In this document: piece by piece, positions 11,460 to 24,959 of the stretch
Position numbering within the stretch: the stretch's first letter is position 1
How the letters are laid out: every line of letters starts with the position of its first letter
Assembly (NCBI RefSeq): GCF_019703515.2
Contig: NC_059374.1
Location: forward strand, 13,676,245-13,740,244
Direction of reading: 5' to 3'
DNA: 64,000 nt
From: Myxocyprinus asiaticus
Lineage: Eukaryota > Chordata > Actinopteri > Cypriniformes > Catostomidae
Made by a program: the position numbers and the translations under genes
The notes under the pieces: generated by a model
Seen by the model: only the letters and a program-made list of their open reading frames with translations
Told to the model about the DNA's origin: nothing
Database searches by the model: none

Positions 11460-11534
<75 letters not shown>
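11443..11534. repeat. (AT)n microsatellite
   Basis: Imperfect TACA units pass into about 35 uninterrupted TA units. It ends exactly at the TA that flanks the next Tc1-family element. Open frames here, rich in alternating Tyr and Ile, are artefacts. Confidence 0.95.
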
Positions 11535-14656
<3,122 letters not shown>

Positions 14657-15031
14657 GCCTTTGTCACGGAGCTGCTCTCCGTTCCCCATATTTCCCCTTC
14701 AATTAAACACCCTTACCTTTTAAATAAAAACAGACACATACTTGGATTTTGAAATCTTTATTTACCTTTGTGATGTGGCCAGCGAGGCAGAGACACGCTT
14801 CGGCACGTTGGCGCTATAAATAGCTCACAAGGCAGACGCCACTGTTGGACACACACTCACACATACACATTCACAAACAAAAATGTTGTGCTTCAGACTG
14901 GCCACCTGAGCACCAAATAAATGGACATTCATTTAGCATTACTTCAACGAACTCTGTTTACCTGTAATCAGACATGCATACATGGCAGCAGCCATCTTGA
15001 AAGGATTTTTATTATTATTATAACTTTTCTG

Positions 15032-16498
15032 CAGTGGCGAATTCTCCGGGCCAGCAAAGCCTTCTCTGCTGGCCTAACATGCCAAATAAATACATATTTT
15101 GTATTTGTAATCACTTTCCACTCTTAATTAATCTACAAACAAATAGAGAAAAACGAAAAGTTTATCCAGTCAGAATTTATTCCTTGATGCTTACAAGCAA
15201 AGTGTGACAAATGTTTCACAAATCGCATGCCCGAAGCAGCGCATGAGTTTGAGCTCCACCCTGTCAGGCCTTCAGAATTTCTTCAGAATCCCTCAACAGT
15301 GCAAATGAATGGGCAACTAAAGTCAGATTGTCAGATTCATCAGCCAATCAGATTGATTTATTTGTTCTTGGTGGGTGTGATCTTTAGGATATGTCTGGGT
15401 CGAGGTCTTCTAGCTGGCCTTGAGTGACGCAATCACGCTTTAAGTGATGTAATTTGAAAGCGAAGAGCGCGAGATCTTGCTGACAGTCGGCTGTCATCAC
15501 CGCTGGTATTGCAGTTGAGAAAGAGATCCTTATGAATTTAAAAACACGAGATGTTTTGCATGCTTAATTTTTTAAACAGGAAAGGAGGACTGATTTTCAC
15601 TTCAAGCAAATTGGTAAGGCTTTTTGCATTGTTATAGCAACATCAGGAGTTTTCTAAGTGTAAATTAAGATGCTTGAGCATTCAATGCCGGATCAAGTTT
15701 TGAAAAGTAGTGCTGCATTCCATTCAACTCGGAAAGTCGGATTTTACAACTTCCTACTAGGAAAAGTGCATTGGAATGCATCTTGAAGTCAGAATTACAA
15801 CTTGTAGGCTCGTGCAGAAATTCTCAACTCCGATTACGCCGAGATGCAGGGGCATTATGTAACAAACATGTCAACACTCAGGGAGATATACAAAGTGAGT
15901 GATAAGCATTCACTTAATTAAGTAATATCGATAAATGAGTTCGTTTCCACATTACATGATATTAAAGATTGTTTAACAATGCCTGCAGAAACAGGTGTAT
16001 AAAACATTATAATCTCTTTTGATAATCGCACATCTGAAGCACAAATGCTAGCGCTGCAGCATTGTTTATCAGTTGGGTTGCTAGGAGACCCCTGCTAAGC
16101 TAACAGGAGCGTTGCAGCATAACCGTGTACCCTGATGAGACTAAATTTATTACAAGCAACATTTAAATCGCAAATATTATTAGATAGATTTTTCCAGGTA
16201 TTATAGACCTCCTTGGTAGATTCATATGAAAATTATGATTTTTGAATGTCTGTTTGGAAGACGTTCATTTCACAAAACAGTCATGCTGCAGTTCAAATTA
16301 GGCTTGCTTGAGCATTAAGTGTCGTTTCAAGTTCTGGCTTTCGTGCGTTGACGAAATGTCAATTGGTATTACTAGTTAGCTGCAACATAATGTATGATGC
16401 CCAAAGGCATAGGGTGTCTTATTTATTGTGAAACTGTGTTTTCTTAATGGCATGAATCACACTGAAGGACTTGACTTAAAATGCACGGCCCGCCACTG
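15032..16498. mobile_element. Non-autonomous hAT-like element nested in the 5' LTR
   Basis: The ends are CAGTGGCG and CGCCACTG, flanked by a perfect 8-bp target duplication CTTTTCTG (15024-15031 and 16499-16506). An 8-bp duplication with CA...TG ends is the hAT signature. The 1467 bp inside contain no recognisable hAT transposase, so it is a deletion derivative. It must be younger than the LTR that it interrupts. Confidence 0.9.
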
Positions 16499-16929
16499 CT
16501 TTTCTGTGATGCATCATGAGGGTGGAAGATACCAAGTATGGTGGAAAAAGGGGTTGTTTGTATTTTATAATGTTTGTGTTTTTAAACTTCCACAATTGTC
16601 TGCATGAATTGAGTAAATATGATTGTTTGTTTTTATTGTCATCTTTACGTAGAAGTAAAAATGTTGTTCAAACATTCTCTTCAAATTTTCTGTATACTGA
16701 TGTCAGAAAAATGGTTGTACCACACAAGGTAGCTGCTAGTTAGTCTTTGACTGGTGTGCAGTGTAGTGTTTAAAAGTATGATTATTGAAGTGTTTAAGTA
16801 CCTGATTCAAGGTTGTTTTTGTTTATTGGTTTGTTTGATCATTTTTGTTTTGTAAATAATTGTGTAAATTTTTGTACATATTTGTAAATATTTCTTGAAC
16901 CTTTTCCTATTTTCGGCACACTTTGGCAC

Positions 16930-17624
16930 TGTTACGTCCCTAAAGGATTTGGTGTTGATTTGATTCAGGGTTCAGTGTTCTGTATGTTTTGCTCTCTCTT
17001 TGTCCCTCCCTCTTTCTCTCTCTCTCTCTGTCTCTCTCCTGCTCTCTCTTTCAGTAGGTATGGATGAACTTGAGCGATGTCCACGTGATGTGTACTGGCA
17101 AATCAATTAGCTTACCAGTTTAAAAGGCAGCGTAAACCGGATGCCGGGGAGCTCATTCTAAAGTGGATCTTTGCGAACTCAAGAACAGCGTGTGAGAGCT
17201 CCTGGGTTCTCTTCCCAGTCACCAGACCAAACTGCATTTTGTTTCCTGCCCATTTGTTCTTTGGCTTTGCTGTTGAGTTATATGACTCGTAAGTTTATTG
17301 AGTTTGGAGAGTAGGGGTGACCTGTCCTGTTTATTTGATATTGTTTGTTCTGTTTTTGTTAGTGGATTTGGGTAAGTATAATTGTACTTTTGTTTTCATA
17401 TGTTAGGTAACTTGCTTTTAAGTTTTGTTTGAAGCAGTTCTGTTTATTGTTTTGGCCTTTGGTTAAGTTTTCTTGAAGTTTTCTGCAATTTTCATATTTA
17501 TTTAATAATCTTGCAATTTCTTTATTTCAGTTGTTATTGTTCTTTTTTTTTGTCTGATGGTTGGGATGGGAATCCACACGCACAACACATACTACACCCC
17601 AACTCTAGACTGGGGAATGTAATA
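16930..17624 (+). mobile_element. Probable solo LTR nested in the 5' LTR
   Basis: A 695-bp insertion between two copies of GGCAC (16925-16929 and 17625-17629), a 5-bp target duplication. It starts TGTTACGTCC and ends GGGAATGTAATA, an imperfect TG...CA structure with near-matching 6-bp inverted ends. A pyrimidine-rich CT tract (about 16985-17050) and a TATA-like TTTAAAAGG (about 17120) fit an LTR promoter. The family is different from the host LTR. Another mobile element type cannot be excluded. Confidence 0.7.
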
Positions 17625-17762
17625 GGCACTTTTCACTATTAACTGGCTTGGAGGCACTTTTCACTATTCACTGGCTTGGAAGAAAAATAAAAGACTGGCT
17701 TTCAACGTCCTCCATTTTTCCTTGTTTGATTTTTGGATTACAACTCCAGTCAACCCGTGACA

Positions 17763-17786
17763 GGTGGTGTCAGAAGTGGGATAGTA
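17763..17786 (+). promoter_or_regulatory. Candidate primer-binding site
   Basis: Directly after the LTR end comes GG, then TGGTGTCAGAAGTGGG. TGG close to the LTR border is expected of a tRNA primer-binding site. I cannot assign the tRNA. Confidence 0.55.
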
Positions 17787-18914
17787 ATGCCAACCAAGAC
17801 CAGACAAGACAGAGGTACTGTGCCAGATATTCAGCCAGAGTTGGACCAGGAGGTTCCCAGTTCAGTGAATGTTCCAAGAGCGGTGGCTGCTCCAAGTCTC
17901 CATGACCCCTTTACATCTAGCCCTCCAGTAAGCTCAGCAGAAGGACTGGTGTCTGAGTTGACAGGCCTGGTGAACATTCTCCTGCAGTCACAAGCCACAC
18001 GTGATGACCAAATGGAGCAAGTGATGCTGAAGCAAGACCAGTGTTGGCGGAATATACAGCACCAATTTTAGCATATTCAGGGCCAGGTGGGAGTGATGCA
18101 GGCTGGAAGTGACCACACAGGAAGCCAGACAACAGCGGCAACCTAGGTGTCAACAAGGGAAGGCCTATCTTCTGGACTGATGGAGCCAAAATTACATGCG
18201 TTGACAAGTGATGATGACATTGAACAGTTCCTGATGACTTTTGATAGGATGGCCACAGCATTCAGGTGGCCCAAAGCCAACTGGGCCATAAGACTGGTGC
18301 CCCTGCTGATGGGGAAGGCACGTAGTGCATACGTGGCCATGGACTGTACCGATGCTGAGGATTATGACAAAGTCAAAGAGGCCATCCTAAAAAAGTATGA
18401 GATTAGTGCAGAGACTTACTGCCAGAGGTTTCGCTCCCCGGAAATTCTTCAAGATGAGACCACACGTGAGCTCTATGTGCGGCTGAAAGATCTCTATTCC
18501 AAGTGGGTGAAGCCAGAGAAATGCACAGTTCAGCAGATATCTGAACTCATTATCCTGGAGCAGTTTATAAGAATGGTAAACCCTGACATGGTGGTGTGGA
18601 TTAAAGCTGCCAAGCTGGCCAAGACTTACCTAGCAGCTCGGCGAGACGCCCAACGCAGTTTCGGATGATGGAGTCAATGCTGGCCAAGTATGTCCGGGGG
18701 TGATGGTGGTCATGCCCCATATAGACCTAACATACATCATAGACAAGGGGAAATAACTAGAAAGCAAGAGGTTAGATGCTACTATTGTGGGGAGATAGGA
18801 CACACTAAGCCCCTCTGCCCTGCTAGAAAGCCAAGAATTCTGCCCTCTGTTATGTTCCCTGCCCACATCCACCACATACTTCACCGCATGTGCCATCTCA
18901 GAACTGTTCCTTAG
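17787..18914 (+). pseudogene. gag of the Gmr1-type element, SCAN-like domain and zinc knuckle, three stops
   Basis: Gag would form the particle that packages element RNA. One frame runs from the ATG at 17787 to 18914, broken by TAG at 18069, TAG at 18144 and TGA at 18666. The middle part (18147-18650) holds a helical region. It contains YCQRFRS, ELYVRLKDLYSKWVKPEK and ELIILEQFIRMVNPDMVVWI, a clear resemblance to the SCAN domain of vertebrate zinc-finger proteins. Downstream, CYYCGEIGHTKPLC (about 18776-18820) is a perfect CX2CX4HX4C zinc knuckle. The SCAN-Gmr1 gag relationship is published knowledge. The assignment here rests on motif reading. Confidence 0.85.
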
Positions 18915-19252
18915 ACACTGGTACCAGTATTAGTAAATGGTCAGTCTTCCAAGGCCCTATATGATACTGGTAGCACCCAGACACTGGTACATAACAGCTT
19001 GGTCCCTGAGGATGAATGGGTAGATCAAGATTCAATTAAAGTTTGCTGTGTGCATGGATATGTTAAAGATTACCCTACAGCTAAGATTTATTTGACAGTG
19101 CAGGGGCAGAATTTTTTATTGCATGTCGCAGTAGCTTCCCAGTTGCCTCATATGGTGCTATTAGGACCAGATCATTCCATTTTCAGTGACTTGGTGTCCA
19201 CGGTTCAGCTCTGTAATGTTGTGACCAGAGCCCAGAATGCTAGGTCAGGCTT
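18915..19252 (+). pseudogene. Retroviral-type aspartic protease of the Gmr1-type element
   Basis: It continues in the gag frame. YDTGSTQT (about 18960-18985) is the DTGS active-site loop, and HMVLLGPDH (about 19150-19175) is the second conserved strand of retropepsins. The enzyme would mature the Gag-Pol polyprotein as a dimer. No stop interrupts the domain itself, but a frameshift follows between about 19256 and 19370. Confidence 0.8.
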
Positions 19253-20300
19253 CAGATGGGCCAAGAGAACAGATGCAGATCCAGAAGGGAAAGGCATAGG
19301 CTCAAGTTTGAAGTTAGTGTGGAAAGTAGGCAACCTGAAGAACTTCCCCTGCCAGAAGGGTCTCTTAGTGTGACCATCCCCGAGGACATAGCCCAGCTGC
19401 AGGAGAATGATCCTATGTTGCAGGGCTGGTTCCAGAAGGTGTCTGAGGTGGATGGAGTTAAGAAGTGTGCTGTCTCTTTTTAGGCAGAAAAGAAGTATGT
19501 CCTGAAAAAAGATATACTTTGCCAGATGATGTGAGAGGTAGAGGCTTTGATAGTCCCCGAGTCAATGCATCACACATTTATGACCCTTGCACACACTGTT
19601 CCATGGGCAAGACACTTAGGCAAGCATAAGAACTTGGCAAGGATTGCTAATCATTTCAGTTGGCCTAAGATGTACACAGATGTAACAGAGTTCATCCGCA
19701 CCTGTACAGAGTGTCAGCTAACATCTGGGTGGGCTGTAGCACCGGCACATTTATTACCATTACGAATAATTGACACCCCGTTTAGCTGGATTGGAATGGA
19801 CATAGTAGGACCACTAGAAAAGACTAAAAGTGGGAACAGTTACATTTTAATAATCTGTGATTATGCCACAGAGTACCCAGAAGCTTTTCCCCTCAGAAAC
19901 ATCAAAGCTAGACAAGTAGCTAACTGCCTTGTGCAGCTGTTCTCCAGGTTGGGGGTCCCCAGGGAAGTCGTAACAGATCAAGGTACTAATTTCATTTCTT
20001 TGCTGTTAAAGCAAATGTGCCAGCTGTTGGGAATTTGGGGCATTAAGACCAGATTTAACCACCCCCAGACTGATGGTTTGGTTGAACGATTCAACCAAAC
20101 ACTAAAGAGCATGCTACTCAAGTTTGTTTTTATTCAGGAGCTGACCGGGAACAGTGGTTACCTTACCTGCTGTTCACCTACAAAGAGGTGCCACAGGCCT
20201 CCACCGGTTTATCCCCATGTGATCTGTTACATGGTCGGCAGGTGAAATGACCTCTGGACCTGCTAAAAGAACTCCAAGGATGAGGCCCTAGGGCAGAGCC
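19253..20300 (+). pseudogene. Integrase of the Gmr1-type element, located upstream of RT
   Basis: Integrase would insert the DNA copy into the genome. After a frameshift the linker (TIPEDIAQLQENDPMLQGWF) leads through stops at 19481 and about 19531 into the integrase. An HHCC-like zinc region ends in CTECQ (about 19710). The catalytic core shows GMDIVGP, VTDQGTNF and TDGLVERFN; the second Asp and the Glu are 35 residues apart, the D,D35E spacing. A frameshift near 20140 moves the C-terminal part to another frame. Placement before the reverse transcriptase is the key structural oddity. Confidence 0.88.
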
Positions 20301-21335
20301 AGTGCACACACAGCTGTTTGTTCGGGCTGTTGGTGAAGAGGAGGAACCAGCGGAGCAGTACTTTCCAACCAGCTGCACACCACAAGTTATGGATTTATCC
20401 CATCTAGAGCCACCTCAAAGAAATCAAGTAAAGCTGTTGTTGGACCCAGATATATTTCATGAGAAACCTGGATATACCAACCTGGTGTAACAGGATGTCA
20501 TCATCTGAAAGGTCACCCCAGGTCGGAAAAAAACTACCGCATCCCTGAACGCCTGCTGATGGTGCTCAAAGATGAACTGGATATTATACTCTCCATGGAG
20601 GTCATTGAGCCATCCACCAGGGAGTGGTGTATCCCTACTGAGCTAGTCCCCCAAAAAAGATGGCATAATTAGATTCTGCAGTGAATTTAGACAAATTAAC
20701 AGCCTGTCTAAGTTTGGTTGAGTTGATTGAAAGACTGGGCAAAGCCAAATACCTCACCACTGTATACCTAGGCAAGGGGTATTGGCAGGTTCCTTTAACT
20801 GCCAGGGCTGAAGAACTGACTGCTTTTAGCACCCCTTTTGGTCTATACCATTTCCAGGTGAAACCCTTTACCCTGCAGAGGGCGCCTTCTACTTTCCAGT
20901 GTTTAATGGACCAGATCCTGCAGGGCACGAGGGAGTTTTCTGCAGCTTACCTCGATGACGTGGTTATCTTCAGTGAGATCTGGGAAGACCACTGTCAGCA
21001 CCTGAGGCAAGTGCTTGGAAGGATTAGGGAGGCAGGCCTGACCATCAACCAAAGAAATGCTCAATAGCCAAGAAGAAGATAAACTACTTGGGTTTCATGA
21101 TTGGTGGAGGAATTATCCACCCACAGCTGGCGAAGTTGGAAGCCATCCGCAGCTACCATATGCCAGCAACCAAGAAGCAGGTGAGATCGTTTCTGGGCCT
21201 GGTGGGGTGGTACCGCGGATTTATACCTAACGTTTCTATCAGGGCCTCTGTCCTTACAGATCTCACAAGGGCCACAGCTCCCAACAAGGTGGTCTGGACA
21301 GAGCCGTGTGAACCTTCCAGGACCAAATAGAAGCA
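20301..21335 (+). pseudogene. Reverse transcriptase of the Gmr1-type element, degenerate
   Basis: The start of the domain (YRIPERLLMVLKDELD, about 20540) is followed by frameshifts. From about 20681 comes ERLGKAKYLTTVYLGKGYWQVP, FSTPFGLYHFQVKPF and the YLDD box (about 20950). The position normally holding the first catalytic Asp (LDL) reads VYL, so that residue is lost. A stop near 21064 and a frame change precede YLGFMIGGG and the connection region RSFLGLVGWYRGFIPN (about 21180-21230). The spacer between integrase and RT (20302-20490) has no recognised domain. Confidence 0.85.
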
Positions 21336-21803
21336 GTGTGTGGAGACTCTGTCCTGCTTAGCCCAGACTTCCAGAAACTGTTCCTCCTTCAGACAGATGC
21401 CTCTGGAGTCAGACTAGGATCTGTGCTGCTGCAGGAAGTGGAGGGAGTACTCAGACCAGTGGCATTCCTCAGCCAAAAACTGTTTCCCAGAGAGATGTGG
21501 TACTCAGCAGTTGAAAAGGAGTGTTTGGCCATTAAATGGGCCATGGACTTGCTCCGGTACTACCTCCTGGGGAGACACTTCATGCTGGAGATGGACCACC
21601 GAGCACTGCAATGGCTAGAACACATGAAAGACTCCAATGCATGGATTACAACATGGTCTCTGTCTCTCCTGCCCTACAAGTTCACCATTCAATACCGTCC
21701 GGGAGCCGAGAACAAAGTTGCGGACTTCTTATCCCGTAAACCAGAGGATGTAGATACGGGGTCTGTTTCCTCAAACCCTGTTATTGGAGGGTTGGAGGTG
21801 TAA
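21336..21803 (+). pseudogene. RNase H domain of the Gmr1-type element
   Basis: An open frame of about 155 residues with LQTDASG, VEKECLAIKW and MDHRALQWL, covering the Asp-Glu-Asp residues of the gypsy RNase H. It ends in YRPGAENKVADFLSRK, which resembles the usual end of pol in this group. The domain itself is uninterrupted. It would degrade the RNA strand of the RNA:DNA hybrid. No chromodomain follows, as expected when integrase is not last. Confidence 0.88.
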
Positions 21804-21828
21804 CCCGGGATGACGGCTGTCATCTGAA

Positions 21829-21842
21829 GAAGAGGGGGGAAG
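21829..21842 (+). promoter_or_regulatory. Polypurine tract
   Basis: AGAAGAGGGGGGAAG directly precedes the TGTCACAG start of the 3' LTR. It is the expected plus-strand primer for LTR retrotransposon replication. Confidence 0.85.
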
Positions 21843-22248
21843 TGTCACAGAGCTGCTCTCAGTTCCCTGGATTTCCCTTCAATTAAACACCCTTACCTTT
21901 TAAATAAAGACACAGACACTTACTTGGATTTTAACACACAAGGTAGCTGTTAGTTAGTCTTTGGCTGGTGTACTGTGCAGTGAGTGAGGTAGTGTTTAAA
22001 AGTACGATTATTAAAGAGTTTAAGTACCTAATGTTTTGTTTATTGGTTTGTTTGATCATTTTTGTTTTGTAAAAAACTGTGTAAGGTTTTTGTACATATT
22101 TGTAAATATTTATTTAACCTTTTCCTATTTTTGGCACACTTTGGCATTTTTCACTATTCGCTGGCTTAGAAGAAAAATAAAAGACTGGCATTCAACTCCA
22201 TTTTTCCTTGTTTGATTTTTGGACTGCAACTCCAGTCAACCCATGACA
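21843..22248 (+). repeat. 3' LTR of the Gmr1-type element
   Basis: A 406-bp repeat starting TGTCACAGAG and ending CAACCCATGACA, matching the two ends and the AATAAA region of the 5' LTR. It lacks about 490 bp present in the 5' LTR, including the TATA-like box, with the break near 21933. The GCCTT target duplication follows at 22249. Confidence 0.92.
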
Positions 22249-22414
22249 GCCTTCTTGCTATGTTTATAGATACATTAGCTTGTTCAAAGTAAACAATGTT
22301 TTTGCACTTAAATACTAATATTAATGAGGTTTTCAACCACTAACATCAATATTATAATATAAACTTTCTATTAAGAGTTAGTTAAACTAACAAACTAATT
22401 AAGTTGAAGTCAAG

Positions 22415-23372
22415 ACCAGACCCCCAATGCCCAGACCATGACCTGGCCCTCCAAGACCCAGACCAATACTAGACCCCCTTATAGACCCAGACTATCCCAG
22501 ACTTAGACCAATATCAGACCCCCTAAGACCCAGACCAGAACCTGACCCTGTAAGACCCAGGGCCAGACCAGCATCAATCTCCCTTAGACCCAGACCAATA
22601 TTAGGCCCCCTAAGACCCAGTCCAATACCAGCCCCTACAAGACCCAGACTAGACTGGAACCCCTAAGGCCCAGACCAAGACCTGACATTCCAAGACCCAG
22701 ACCAATACTAGAACCCCTTATAGGCCCATTCCATCCCAGACTTAGACAACTATCAGACCCCTAAGGCTCAGAACAAAACCAGACAATCCAAGACCAATAC
22801 CAGACCCCCTAAGTCCCAGACCATTCAAGACTCAGGCTAGTAACAGACCCCCTAAGACCAAGACCAGACTCTCCAAGAACCAGACCAATACCAGACCCTA
22901 CAAGACCCAGACCATACCTCCTTAGACCCAGAACAATAACAGACCCCCTAAGACTCAGAACAAGACCAGACACTCTTAAGTCCAATACCAGACCCCCTAA
23001 GACCGAGACCATCCAAAACTCAGACCAATAACAGACCCCTTAAGACCAAGTCAGTACCAGACCCCCTAAGGCCTAGACCAGGACCTGACCCTATAAGACC
23101 CAGACCAGCATCACACCCCCAAAGACCCAAACCAAGATCAGACCCTCCAAGACTGAGACTCAGACCAATACCAGACCCCCTAATGCCTAGACCAGGACCT
23201 GACCCTATAAGACCCAGACCAGCATCACACCCCAAAAGATCCAAACCAAGACCAGACCCTACTAAATTCAGACCCAGACCAATAACAGACCACCCAAGAC
23301 CCAAATCAAGACTAGATCCCTCAAGGCTCAGATCCAGACCAAGACCAATGACAGAACCAAAAACCAGATAGA
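22415..23372. repeat. Degenerate AC-rich minisatellite
   Basis: About 960 bp of variant units built on GACCCAGACCAATACCAGACC and CCCCTAAGACC. The + strand is poor in T and G runs and rich in A and C, giving strong strand asymmetry. Unit length varies, with larger blocks recurring: 23075-23130 and 23185-23240 both contain GACCTGACCCTATAAGACCC. Repetitive Gly/Leu open frames on the minus strand are products of this repeat. Confidence 0.85.
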
Positions 23373-24824
23373 TACCTGTCTTTTCAAAATTCAAGAACCA
23401 GGCTGTCCATTTTAATGAAGTGAAAAAGAGAAAATACTGTTTGCAGCATTAATTTCAAAACACGCAGTCATCAAGTTTTCACCTTATTTTCAATATATAT
23501 ATATATATATAAAAAAGTAAACTGGGAAAACAAAAGTTTATGGGGTCTTGAAAATGTAACACACAGACTAGTGGTTGAGACCTCGATCCAGACCAAGACT
23601 TTACGTTTTGAGACCCAGTCCAAGACCACATTTATGTGTTCTTGAGTGGTCCCAAGACAACAAGGTCAAGAATTTTCCTCTAACAACTTCCATAAGTGAT
23701 TGGAATAATTCAATATGACATGACACATTTATTATGCCCCAATAACTACTACATTTGGCATCTTTATCCATTAATAACACATTAATGACAAAGAAGTGTT
23801 CTTCTTTTTAGCCTCCCTCTTTTATTTTCTATACAAATCTTTGCTTTTAGCCCCAGATCTGATGTTTAGGGTCAGCACTGGTGCTGTTTCATTAACTGTG
23901 GATTGAACCTGTAACGCCCTGCTAGAAAGAAATTATGTTTTAGTGAAATTATTAAATTGAAAATCGCTGTAGCCCATAGGACAGTCTTGTAGGCTGCCAT
24001 AGAACCTTCAGGGCAGGGGAATTACTTCATTACTTTATGTAATTGCACATGCCCGGGTACAAATGTGTTGGATATAGATTCCGTGAGAGTTCTGCTTATT
24101 GGCTCAATTTTTCTGATTAATCTAGATTGCGGAGTAATGCAGTTTGTCTAGTCCTAACTGCAACCATTATAGCGCGACATGACAGATGTCATATTGGCAT
24201 GTTTGTTCCTGGGGGCTGAAATGAAGTTGCTCTGAGCAGATTTATATATGCGTGCTATAAATGTAGTGTGCATATGAAAGACCTTTATAATGAAAGTAGA
24301 GATATTCCTTGCTTGAGAAGACCATAATAACTCTGCTGATAAATGGTGCTGTGACATGGACAATTAATAAGATCACCTACCTTTGGGCAAACAGGCATGA
24401 TAATTAGCTTCTGTTGGAGACCCACAGACAGACAGAAACAGAAATAAAGATTATATTTGAACTTTTGACATTTAATATAACGTCTTAGTGCAGATAAAAA
24501 GAAAGTTGTTGAAAGAGACTCAATATTAGTATCTCTTCTGCTCAGTGCAAATACCTTTTCTGCTCTTTTTAAACAATACTGTTTGAGTTAAGTATTATCT
24601 TTTTCTTAAAAGGGATGTAAAATAAAAGCTGCTGTTGCTAAAAGAATCACAGCTTGAAAACAGGATGTGCACAAAATGCAGTTGTCTACAGACTGGGGGA
24701 CTTAATTGGTTGTTGACAGAAAGCTGCACACACTTAAATTACTTGATGGTCACCCTTTCTGGTAGAACCAAAACAAATGATTATCATTATTGACATTGAT
24801 GTCCTTTTATTAAAGACAGGCTAT
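23373..24824. other. No gene seen; a GACC-rich tail, then single-copy-looking DNA
   Basis: Near 23575-23680 a short ACC/AGACC-rich segment echoes the minisatellite. Positions 23990-24360 look like complex, non-repetitive sequence (for example TAATCTAGATTGCGGAGTAATGC) and could be a conserved non-coding element. No coding potential was recognised. Confidence 0.35.
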
Positions 24825-24918
24825 TTATATTATATTATATTATATTATATTATATTATATTATATTATATTATATTATATTATATTGTACAGTATTATAT
24901 TATATTATACTATATTAT
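24825..24918. repeat. Pentanucleotide (ATATT)n microsatellite
   Basis: About 16 TATAT/ATATT units, with slight interruption near 24888-24900. Confidence 0.95.
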
Positions 24919-24959
24919 AAATTGCCTCAATGGTAATAAATAATTACTAAATAACATTA

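Larger units (their letters stand above)
14662..17762 (+). repeat. 5' LTR of the Gmr1-type element, interrupted by two insertions
   Basis: It starts TGTCACGGAGCTGCTCTC and ends CAACCCGTGACA, matching both ends of the 3' LTR. A hAT element (15032-16498) and a solo LTR (16930-17624) sit inside. A TATA-like box GCTATAAATAG lies near 14810. AATAAA near 17686 is the likely polyadenylation signal and recurs in the 3' LTR. A 28-bp unit (GGCACTTTTCACTATT...) is duplicated in tandem at 17625-17680. About 490 bp of non-inserted sequence (within 14750-16718) has no counterpart in the 3' LTR. Confidence 0.88.
14657..22253 (+). mobile_element. Gmr1-type Ty3/gypsy LTR retrotransposon, complete but degenerate, with nested insertions
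   Basis: The element is bounded by LTRs at 14662-17762 and 21843-22248 and by an exact 5-bp target duplication GCCTT (14657-14661 and 22249-22253). Between them lie gag with a SCAN-like domain and zinc knuckle, then protease, integrase, reverse transcriptase and RNase H in that order. A purine tract precedes the 3' LTR. Integrase upstream of reverse transcriptase is the order described for Gmr1-like members of Ty3/gypsy, unlike ordinary gypsy elements. All genes carry stops or frameshifts, so the copy is inactive. The 5' LTR is enlarged by two later insertions. Confidence 0.92.

Noticed and set aside
22415..23372. CRISPR-like regular repeats
   Set aside because: Units are contiguous and variable, with no unique spacers, and the genome is a vertebrate.
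22809..23394. Open frames on the minus strand rich in Gly/Leu/Ser
   Set aside because: They are translations of the minisatellite, with no start context or domain. Repeat units without stops explain them.
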